NCBI GenBank assembly: GCA_013042825.1
Contig: JABDPL010000262.1
Location: 1 to 13,939, forward strand
Direction: 5' to 3'
DNA: 13,939 nucleotides
DNA from: Flavobacteriaceae bacterium
GTDB taxonomy: Bacteria; Bacteroidota; Bacteroidia; Flavobacteriales; Flavobacteriaceae
Part shown: piece by piece, positions 7,676 to 13,939 of the stretch
How the letters are laid out: each line of letters starts with the position of its first letter
How positions within the stretch are numbered: position 1 is the stretch's first letter
The notes under the pieces: generated by a model
Seen by the model: the letters and a program-made list of their open reading frames with translations, nothing else
What the model was told of the DNA's origin: nothing
The model's database searches: none
Position numbers and translations under genes: made by a program

Positions 7676-7711
7676 TTGGGGGTCAATAACCTCAACATTG
7701 TACTATTTTTG
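7676..7711 (+). promoter_or_regulatory. Candidate promoter of the susC-susD operon
   Basis: TATTTTTG at 7704-7711 fits the Bacteroidota -7 consensus TAnnTTTG, and TTG at 7676-7678 could be the -33 element, with a spacer of 25 bp, a little longer than usual. This would give a leader of about 55-60 nt before the ATG at 7775. A weaker alternative, TATCTTTA, lies at 7749-7756. Confidence 0.45.
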
Positions 7712-7774
7712 TTTGGGTGGTTTTTAAGGCATGGTTCTCATTAATTATTATCTTTAGATTTTAAAAGCCAAAAT

Positions 7775-10700
7775 ATGAAACCTCTTTTCGGATTATGCTT
7801 TTTTCTATTAGGTCTTGGTGTACTTCAAGCACAGAACCTAACAATTAGCGGAGTTGTTACTGAAGCAGACACCGGCTTTCCTATTCCGGGAGCTAACGTT
7901 CTTATTAAAAACACCACCCGTGGAACCGTTACCGATTTCGATGGTAATTTCACAATTACCGACGTCCCGCAAGGCTCTGTTTTAATATTCAGTTACGTTG
8001 GTTTTTCGTCATCAGAAATTACGGTTAATGATGACCGGGCATTGAATGTGCAGCTTCAAACGGATATTGCGGTTTTGGATGAGGTAGTTGTTATTGGTTA
8101 TGGTACTCAAACCAAAAAAGAGATCACCGGTGCGGTAGGTATTGTTTCGTCTGAGACCATTGAAATCTTAAAACCCACTCGTGTTGAACAGGCGCTTCAG
8201 GGTCAGGTTGCCGGAGTTCAAATTTCTTCAAACTCGGGTTCTCCGGGTAGCGGATCTACAATCAGTATCCGAGGAATATCAACCAATGGAGATAGCCGGC
8301 CACTTATTTTGGTAGATGGAAACGTGATCGAGGACCTGAGTGTTCTTAATCCGAATGATATAGAATCGGTTAACGTTCTAAAGGATGCTACTGCCGGTAT
8401 TTATGGTGTTAGGGCTGCCAACGGGGTAATTTTGATTTCTACCAAGACCGGGCGAAAAAATACAGGACTTCAATTTGAATACGACGCCTATGGAGGGTTT
8501 CAATCCAGCAGTCGGGAACTGCCTGCTTTAAATGCTACAGAGTACGCCTTATTGGTTAATGAGGCCTTTGCAGCTAATGGTCAGGAACCGGTTTTTCCTG
8601 ATGTGTCGAATTTCAATCAAGGGACCAATTGGCAAAATGAGGTATTCGAACGAGCTCCAATCATCGATCAGAATATAACTATTCGTGGAGGTGGTGAGCA
8701 ATCCACCTATGCTTTTGGTAGCTCTTATCTCACCCAGGATGGAATTGTTGGGGGAAGCAAGTCTAATTTTAACCGGCTCACCAATCGTATGAGCTATAAT
8801 TTAGACTTCCTGGAAAACTTTAAACTAAATACGGGATTGATTTACACCCAAACCAACAGGAAAGCACTCTCTGAGACTGGTCTGGGTTCTGTTTTGTTCA
8901 ATGCCTTGAACATGGCGCCTACATTCACAGTTCTTGACGATATGGGAAATTACACCATTGCAGAAGGGCTCGGAAATGAAGTTATCAATCCCATTGCCCA
9001 GATCGAAAACACCTTCAACAAAACCCGTGTCAACAGAATTAGTGGTAATGCCAGTCTTGCTTACACTTTCTTTGAGCATTTTACCGCTCAGACCAATATC
9101 CAGTTCTATTATGCAGAGGTCGACGGGAAGGTATTCAACCCTGAGGCGTTCTATGGAAGTGGTAAGGTTTTTAACAAAGATCGAAGCGAGATTGTCGAAA
9201 ACAATAATATCTTCAGAGACTATACCTTCGATGCATTTTTGACATATCAGAATAGCTTCGCAGAGAACCATAATGTGAATGCGCTTTTGGCTATGTCTGT
9301 ATTTAAAACCTCGGGGGCCTTCGGTGGGTTCGTTGGTTTTGATGTTCCGGACAATGATTTCAATAATGCCAATTTAGCTCAGGCCAGTGATGTGCAGAAT
9401 TTATTTCCAAATGGAAATGCTACATTCGATTCGCGCTTGCTGTCGTACTTCGCGCGATTACAATATGATTATAAAGGAAGATATTTGCTTTCAGGTGTCA
9501 TCAGACGAGATGCATCCTCCAAGTTCGGGCCTGAAAATAAATTCGGATGGTTCCCTTCAGGTTCTATAGGCTGGATAATTTCACAGGAGCCATTCCTTGA
9601 AGAAAGTACATTTATTGATTTTCTTAAAATTCGCGCGTCCTACGGAATCTTGGGTAATGATAGAATTCCGGATTTTCGCTACGTATCCCTGCTAAATGGA
9701 GAGGGCACCTATGTGATAGACGATGAGCTGGTCTTCGGCCAGGCCATTGGAGCGGTCGCTAATCCCGAAATTCGCTGGGAAAAGCAAAAGACCCTTGATA
9801 TCGGGCTTGATCTAAGATTCCTCAATAACAAAATTGACATAACCGCAGATTATTTTAAACGACGCACCGAGGATCTCCTGGTCGTACCACAGGTTTCCGG
9901 AATTCTCGGATCGAGCTCACCCGGATCAGGACCACCAGTTGTGAATGCCGGAATAGTTGAAAATCAAGGTTTCGAGTTCGCTATAGGATATAATGATAAC
10001 ATTGGGGAGGATTTCGGTTTCAGTATTAGATATAATGCCACCACCCTTGAGAATGAGGTCATATCCGTAAGTGCGGAAGGTGATTTTCTTTCGGGAGGTA
10101 GTTTTGGTGTGGGTCAGGATCCTCCGGCCCGAATGGAAGCCGGGTTCCCTTTAGGATATTTCAGAGGATTCAGAACAGATGGTATTTTTCAGAATCAATC
10201 TGAAGTGGATAACTACCCGACCATAAATGACCAGGTGCAACCAGGCGACCTGCGGTTTGTTGATATCAACAATGATGGCGTTATAGACGATAATGACCGC
10301 ACAGATATTGGGAATCCTTTACCCGATGTCACCATGGGTTTAAATTTCACCATTGACTTTAAGAATTTCGATTTCGGGGCATATGCATTTGCATCTATCG
10401 GTAATGAGATCGTCCGTAATTATGAAAGGAACCAACCGCTTACCAACCGAACGACATATTATCTTGATCGATGGACCGGTGAGGGTACCAGTAACAGTTT
10501 CCCAAGAGTAACATCTGGTGCTAATTCCAATGGTTTGTTTTCCGACTTCTATGTTGAAGACGGATCTTTTGTGAGACTTCAAAATGTTCAATTAGGATAT
10601 TCAATACCACAAAGTGCCATCGAAGACCTCGGAATTGAAAGATTTCGCTTATATGTCTCGGCAAATAATTTATTAACTTTAACTGAATACAGGGGTTATG

Positions 10701-10801
10701 ACCCAACCACCTCGACTGGTGAGCCTATTGGAGGGGGAATCGATTATGGATTCTATCCTAACCCAAAGACCTTTATTTTCGGTGTTAACGTAAAATTTTA
10801 A
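7775..10801 (+). CDS. SusC/RagA-type TonB-dependent outer-membrane transporter
   Basis: A 1008-residue outer-membrane channel that, with its SusD partner, imports oligosaccharides using TonB energy. Order: signal peptide (1-20, LQAQ); a carboxypeptidase-regulatory-like domain (about 22-98, ISGVVTEADTGFPIPGANV, TVTDFDGNFTI, FSYVGF); a TonB-box region DEVVVIGYGTQ (102-112); the plug (about 113-228, with GQVAGVQISS, SIRGIS, LILVDG, VLKDATAGIYGVRAANGVILI); then a 22-strand-type barrel ending in NPKTFIFGVNVKF, with a C-terminal aromatic residue as in outer-membrane barrels. Residues 830-841, DINNDGVIDDND, form an EF-hand-like calcium loop often seen in this family. Length is normal and no STN domain is present, so no anti-sigma signalling is implied. 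The susD ATG follows the stop by 8 bp, showing an operon. Substrate is not readable from sequence. Confidence 0.96.
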   Translation: MKPLFGLCFFLLGLGVLQAQNLTISGVVTEADTGFPIPGANVLIKNTTRGTVTDFDGNFTITDVPQGSVLIFSYVGFSSSEITVNDDRALNVQLQTDIAVLDEVVVIGYGTQTKKEITGAVGIVSSETIEILKPTRVEQALQGQVAGVQISSNSGSPGSGSTISIRGISTNGDSRPLILVDGNVIEDLSVLNPNDIESVNVLKDATAGIYGVRAANGVILISTKTGRKNTGLQFEYDAYGGFQSSSRELPALNATEYALLVNEAFAANGQEPVFPDVSNFNQGTNWQNEVFERAPIIDQNITIRGGGEQSTYAFGSSYLTQDGIVGGSKSNFNRLTNRMSYNLDFLENFKLNTGLIYTQTNRKALSETGLGSVLFNALNMAPTFTVLDDMGNYTIAEGLGNEVINPIAQIENTFNKTRVNRISGNASLAYTFFEHFTAQTNIQFYYAEVDGKVFNPEAFYGSGKVFNKDRSEIVENNNIFRDYTFDAFLTYQNSFAENHNVNALLAMSVFKTSGAFGGFVGFDVPDNDFNNANLAQASDVQNLFPNGNATFDSRLLSYFARLQYDYKGRYLLSGVIRRDASSKFGPENKFGWFPSGSIGWIISQEPFLEESTFIDFLKIRASYGILGNDRIPDFRYVSLLNGEGTYVIDDELVFGQAIGAVANPEIRWEKQKTLDIGLDLRFLNNKIDITADYFKRRTEDLLVVPQVSGILGSSSPGSGPPVVNAGIVENQGFEFAIGYNDNIGEDFGFSIRYNATTLENEVISVSAEGDFLSGGSFGVGQDPPARMEAGFPLGYFRGFRTDGIFQNQSEVDNYPTINDQVQPGDLRFVDINNDGVIDDNDRTDIGNPLPDVTMGLNFTIDFKNFDFGAYAFASIGNEIVRNYERNQPLTNRTTYYLDRWTGEGTSNSFPRVTSGANSNGLFSDFYVEDGSFVRLQNVQLGYSIPQSAIEDLGIERFRLYVSANNLLTLTEYRGYDPTTSTGEPIGGGIDYGFYPNPKTFIFGVNVKF

Positions 10802-10809
10802 CCACTGCT

Positions 10810-12264
10810 ATGAAGACTATCCATTTAAAATATTTCTTTATTATGATCTTCCTGGCGATGGCGTGCAGCGATGATTTTGTTGACGTTGATTCACAGGATG
10901 AGAACTCAGAAGACTTCTTCAATTCAGAAGAAGATTATCAGAATGCGTTGATCGCAGCTTATGACCCACTGCATTCAACCTATCTCAATGTAATGCTCGG
11001 AGAGATCGCCTCAGATAATACCCTGGCCGGGGGAGAGAGCGCGATCGATGCACCGGGAATTCAGGAAATCGATGATATGATACACACCCCCGTAAACCAG
11101 CAATTAAGAGATATCTGGAACTGGATGTTTGGTGGTGTTAACCGGGCCAATTTTATAATGGAATTTCAGGAAAAAACTGACTTTCCCGGCAAGGAAGGGG
11201 TGATCGGTCAAACCCGTTTTCTGAGAGCCTATTATAATTTTGAATTGGTGAAATGGTTTGGTGATATTCCATTCAAGAATAATTCACGTATACAGTTCGG
11301 CGATCAATTCGAACTCCCACGAACTCCAAAAGAAGAAGTTTTAGCTGCTATTGAGGAGGATCTCATATATGCAGCCAGCAATTTACCGTATGTTCAAGCC
11401 GAAGTCGGCCGGATCACTAAAGGGGCAGCTCAAGGTTTGTTGGGAAAGGTTTATCTGTATCAGGATAAATTCTCTGAAGCGGCTGATGTGCTTGAAGATT
11501 TGATAAATAGTGGCCCGCATGACCTGCTGGAGGATTACAGCACCATGTTTGAGAATGATAATGAAAACAATATAGAATCGGTGTTTGAGATCCAGTATAC
11601 CGACCTTGAGGGAGCAAGCTTCGACTGCCTGCAGTGCAGTGAAGGCAACGTGGCCGTTGGGTTTAATGGTATACGAAATTATACAGGACCTGTGTTTGAG
11701 TCCGGCTTTAGTTTTAATGTACCTACTCAGGAGGTTGTTGATGCGTTCGAAGCAGGTGATCTGCGGCTTGATACCGCCATCCTGGATATCGAGGTATGGG
11801 CTGCCGAAACCGGGGCCACCTATGTTGAAGGATTCGAGCATACCGGGTATTTCAACCGTAAATATATTGCCAGGCAAGGCGACCTGAACACTGGGGATGC
11901 AAACCTGACCAATCCAAATAATTATCGAGCCATCCGGTTTGCCGATGTACTATTAATGGCAGCCGAAGCTTTAAATCGTGGTGGGATCGATGATGGCCGG
12001 GCACTGGTTTATTTGAATCGGGTACGATCAAGAGCTGGTCTTCCTGATTTCAGTGGTTCAGGGGTTACACTTACCAATGCGATCTATCAAGAGCGCCGAG
12101 TTGAATTGGTTGGTGAGGGTCACCATTTCTTTGATCTGGTAAGGACAGGTCGTGCTTCGGCAGAGATCGATGGTTTCCAGACCGGCAAACATGAAATATT
12201 TCCAATTCCGTCTATTGAAATTCAATTGGCAGGAAATCAATGGGAACAAAATCCAGGATATTAA
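10810..12264 (+). CDS. SusD/RagB-type surface glycan-binding lipoprotein
   Basis: A 484-residue outer-membrane lipoprotein that forms the lid over the SusC channel and captures oligosaccharides. The lipobox LAMAC puts the lipidated cysteine at residue 19. The following SDDFVDVD is acidic, like the Bacteroidota signal for export to the cell surface. The helical TPR-like scaffold of the SusD family is recognisable: SEEDYQNALIAAYDPL, VNRANFIMEF, FLRAYYNFELVKWFGDIPF, LGKVYLYQDKFSEAADVLEDL. The C-terminal family segment is also present: NNYRAIRFADVLLMAAEALN, YLNRVRSRAGLP, ERRVELVGEGHHFFDLVRTG. Length is normal, and nothing is truncated. It sits 8 bp after susC and 12 bp before the next lipoprotein gene, so the three should be co-transcribed. 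Ligand-binding residues vary between SusDs and cannot be named here. Confidence 0.96.
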   Translation: MKTIHLKYFFIMIFLAMACSDDFVDVDSQDENSEDFFNSEEDYQNALIAAYDPLHSTYLNVMLGEIASDNTLAGGESAIDAPGIQEIDDMIHTPVNQQLRDIWNWMFGGVNRANFIMEFQEKTDFPGKEGVIGQTRFLRAYYNFELVKWFGDIPFKNNSRIQFGDQFELPRTPKEEVLAAIEEDLIYAASNLPYVQAEVGRITKGAAQGLLGKVYLYQDKFSEAADVLEDLINSGPHDLLEDYSTMFENDNENNIESVFEIQYTDLEGASFDCLQCSEGNVAVGFNGIRNYTGPVFESGFSFNVPTQEVVDAFEAGDLRLDTAILDIEVWAAETGATYVEGFEHTGYFNRKYIARQGDLNTGDANLTNPNNYRAIRFADVLLMAAEALNRGGIDDGRALVYLNRVRSRAGLPDFSGSGVTLTNAIYQERRVELVGEGHHFFDLVRTGRASAEIDGFQTGKHEIFPIPSIEIQLAGNQWEQNPGY

Positions 12265-12276
12265 AAAAATGCTATT

Positions 12277-13939
12277 ATGAAAAGAATAAAGTATATAATC
12301 GTTTCGGTTTTATTGCTGGCCTATTTGGGCTGTACCGATGATGTTCGTGATATCGAATATCTTAATGACGTGCCAGCACCCACTGCCCTATCGGTCACGG
12401 TAAATGCCACTCAGGACAACTCCGGACTGGTAACGCTTACCCCAAATTCGACGGGAGGAATGCAATATGAGCTGAATTTTGGAGATGGCTCAGAACTGGA
12501 AAGTCTTATCCCCGGTGAAAGTGTTGAACATATTTATGCAGAAGGCTCCTATGATCTATTTATGATCGCCAAGGGTGTGAATGGATTGACTACTGAGTTG
12601 ACTCAGCCTCTTGTTGTTTCATTTTTAGCGCCACAGAATCTAGAGGTCACCATCGAGAATGACGGGACTTTATCCAAAACAGTTAATGTAACGGCTACAG
12701 CCGAATTTGCGCTCTCATATGAGGTTGATTTTGGTGAAGGTACAGGTGCAGAACCATCTTCTGCCAATATCGGTGAGACAATCACTTATACCTACGAAGA
12801 GGCAGGAATCTATACCATTTCCGTGACGGCATTTAGTGCCGCGATTGAAACAACAACCTATTCAGAAGACTTTGAGGTGACTGCTATCGAACAACCGCTG
12901 GCATCAGCTCCAACTCCACCCGACCGCGCTCCAGAAGATGTCATTTCCATCTTTAGCGAGGTCTATGATGATCTTCCCGGATCAGACTATTTCCCTGACT
13001 GGGGACAAGGCGGTTGTTGCGGAAGTGGATGGACCATGTTCGACCTGGAAGGTGATGAGATGTTACAATATACCAACCTCAGTTATCAAGGAAACCAATT
13101 GGGAAGCCCTGTAGATGTTACTGAAATGGAATATATCCATCTTGATGTCTGGACAGCAGATGTATTACAGACCATTGAGGTTTCACTGATCAGTGTTAGT
13201 AATGGAGAACGTCCTGTAGTTATAACTCTAACACCAAATGACTGGACAAGTATCGATATTCCAATTAGCGATTATACCGATCAAAGTGGGTTTACAGTGG
13301 CAGACATCCACCAGTTAAAATATGTTGGTGAGCCCTTCGCGGGAGGTGGAACTGTATTTATAGATAACATCTATTTCTATAAATCTCCTGAGTTCATTAC
13401 CACCCCAACCATTCCGGTTGATTTCGAATCTCCGGATCTGGAATATAACATCTTTAGTTTCGGTGCTGCTGATTTTGGTCCAATTCCGGCAGGAATTGTC
13501 AACAATCCTGATCAGAGTGGTGTGAATACCACCACCAAGGTGATGGAGGTCAATAAAACCAGTGGAGCACAGGTCTGGGCAGGTGCAGGTTTTGCCTTGG
13601 CTGGGCCAATTGATTGGTCAAATGGCACAACCGTAAATATCGATGTCTGGGCGCCTAATGCCGGAACACCGATCTTATTTAAGATTGAAGATTCAACCTC
13701 CCCGCCCGACGGCAATGGCAACCCATCAGTTTTTGCTGAAGTGACAGCAAATACTACAGTAGGTAGTGCCTGGGAAACCCTATCGTTTGACATGACTGCC
13801 TTCGGCGGTTTTAGCACGGCGAATACCTATGACCGGGTAATCGTGTTCCCGAACTTCGGAACCGGTGGAGCCGACAATTTCTATTATTTCGATAATATTG
13901 CAATTGCAGGCGTGACCACCGCACCAACCATACCTGTTG
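12277..13939 (+). CDS. Multidomain surface glycan-binding lipoprotein (SusE position), 5' part
   Basis: Open for 554 codons from the ATG at 12277 to the window end, so the C-terminus is missing. The lipobox LAYLGC puts the lipid cysteine at residue 19, followed by TDD, a surface-export-like signal. Two PKD-like domains follow, about 33-115 (YELNFGDGS, HIYAEGSYD) and 118-203 (YEVDFGEGTG, YTYEEAGIYTISVTA). Next comes a carbohydrate-binding-like beta-sandwich, about 222-369 (YFPDWGQ, MLQYTNLSYQG, HLDVWTAD, VFIDNIYFYK). A second, different sandwich covers about 380-543 (VDFESPDLEYNIF, VNIDVWAP, FYYFDNIAI). PTIPV at 377-381 recurs at 550-554, so another module seems to begin. Adjacent cysteines C247-C248 lie in the first sandwich. 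Its place after susD and its architecture suggest a surface glycan-binding protein. An appended glycoside hydrolase domain downstream cannot be excluded. Confidence 0.85.
   Translation, partial: MKRIKYIIVSVLLLAYLGCTDDVRDIEYLNDVPAPTALSVTVNATQDNSGLVTLTPNSTGGMQYELNFGDGSELESLIPGESVEHIYAEGSYDLFMIAKGVNGLTTELTQPLVVSFLAPQNLEVTIENDGTLSKTVNVTATAEFALSYEVDFGEGTGAEPSSANIGETITYTYEEAGIYTISVTAFSAAIETTTYSEDFEVTAIEQPLASAPTPPDRAPEDVISIFSEVYDDLPGSDYFPDWGQGGCCGSGWTMFDLEGDEMLQYTNLSYQGNQLGSPVDVTEMEYIHLDVWTADVLQTIEVSLISVSNGERPVVITLTPNDWTSIDIPISDYTDQSGFTVADIHQLKYVGEPFAGGGTVFIDNIYFYKSPEFITTPTIPVDFESPDLEYNIFSFGAADFGPIPAGIVNNPDQSGVNTTTKVMEVNKTSGAQVWAGAGFALAGPIDWSNGTTVNIDVWAPNAGTPILFKIEDSTSPPDGNGNPSVFAEVTANTTVGSAWETLSFDMTAFGGFSTANTYDRVIVFPNFGTGGADNFYYFDNIAIAGVTTAPTIPV
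13405..13938 (+). repeat. Start of a tandem ~173-residue module repeat in the lipoprotein
   Basis: The linker PTIPV is encoded at 13405-13419 and again at 13924-13938, exactly 519 bases (173 codons) apart and in frame. Each copy directly follows a strand ending in DNI plus hydrophobic residues and a short TT-containing linker. This marks the boundaries of one full module and the likely start of a second copy cut off by the window end. Confidence 0.5.

Larger units (their letters stand above)
4722..13939 (+). other. Polysaccharide utilisation locus, left part
   Basis: Regulator, SusC, SusD and a multidomain surface lipoprotein run in one direction with intergenic gaps of 221, 8 and 12 bp. This is the standard head of a Bacteroidota glycan-uptake locus. 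No glycoside hydrolase, lyase, sulfatase or peptidase is inside the window, so the substrate cannot be assigned. The PKD plus WGQ/DNI sandwich architecture is one I associate with beta-glucan loci of marine flavobacteria, which is weak evidence. Confidence 0.88.

Noticed and set aside
11383..11877. A 164-codon minus-strand open frame inside susD
   Set aside because: Opposite a fully recognisable SusD coding region; no promoter, start or domain supports it.
12269..12280. A mini open frame (ATG CTA TTA TGA) overlapping the start of the lipoprotein gene
   Set aside because: Three codons in an A-rich gap are expected by chance; no evidence of a regulatory leader peptide.
4722..13939. A wholly new type of system in the plus-strand cluster
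   Set aside because: The gene set and order are those of a standard SusCD polysaccharide utilisation locus; novelty is limited to details of the regulator site and the surface lipoprotein.

Overview
The window looks like chromosomal DNA of a member of the Bacteroidota, most likely a (probably marine) flavobacterium. The evidence is a SusC/SusD outer-membrane pair, a SusR-like transmembrane regulator, lipoproteins with an acidic stretch right after the lipid cysteine, near absence of Shine-Dalgarno sequences, and several matches to the Bacteroidota -7 promoter element TAnnTTTG. The genus cannot be fixed from sequence reading alone.

Left part (1-4438, all on the minus strand) is housekeeping and stress genes. 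In transcription order they are a DsbD-type thiol:disulfide transporter (2372-4438), a small heat shock protein (1857-2297) ending in a clear intrinsic terminator (1805-1836), a HupE/UreJ-type membrane protein (1175-1765) with its own candidate promoter, a deoxycytidylate deaminase (639-1067), and the first 213 codons of an S41 C-terminal processing peptidase (1-639), whose ATG overlaps the deaminase stop in TGATG.

Right part (4722 to the end, all on the plus strand) is the start of a polysaccharide utilisation locus (PUL). A 943-residue one-component transmembrane regulator has a periplasmic propeller and Y_Y_Y domain, one inner-membrane helix, a coiled coil and a LuxR-like HTH. It is followed by a 221-bp control region with a 13-bp hairpin, a 27-bp AT-rich dyad and a candidate promoter. 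Then come a tightly packed susC (1008 aa), susD (484 aa) and a large surface lipoprotein (at least 554 aa). The lipoprotein has two PKD-like domains and carbohydrate-binding-like beta-sandwich modules and runs off the window end. The inferred job is regulator-sensed binding of a glycan at the surface and TonB-driven import of oligosaccharides. The substrate-cleaving hydrolases are probably just beyond the right edge, so the substrate is unknown; a beta-glucan such as laminarin is a guess from the lipoprotein architecture.

Points most worth a second look are: a tryptophan in DsbD where a redox cysteine of the membrane domain is expected; the dyad upstream of susC as a candidate operator; the hairpin without a T-tract after the regulator; and the approximately 173-residue repeated module in the surface lipoprotein. 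I see no RNA genes, CRISPR arrays, insertion sequences or integration sites, and no gene-free stretch longer than 300 bases (the largest is 283 bp, 4439-4721).
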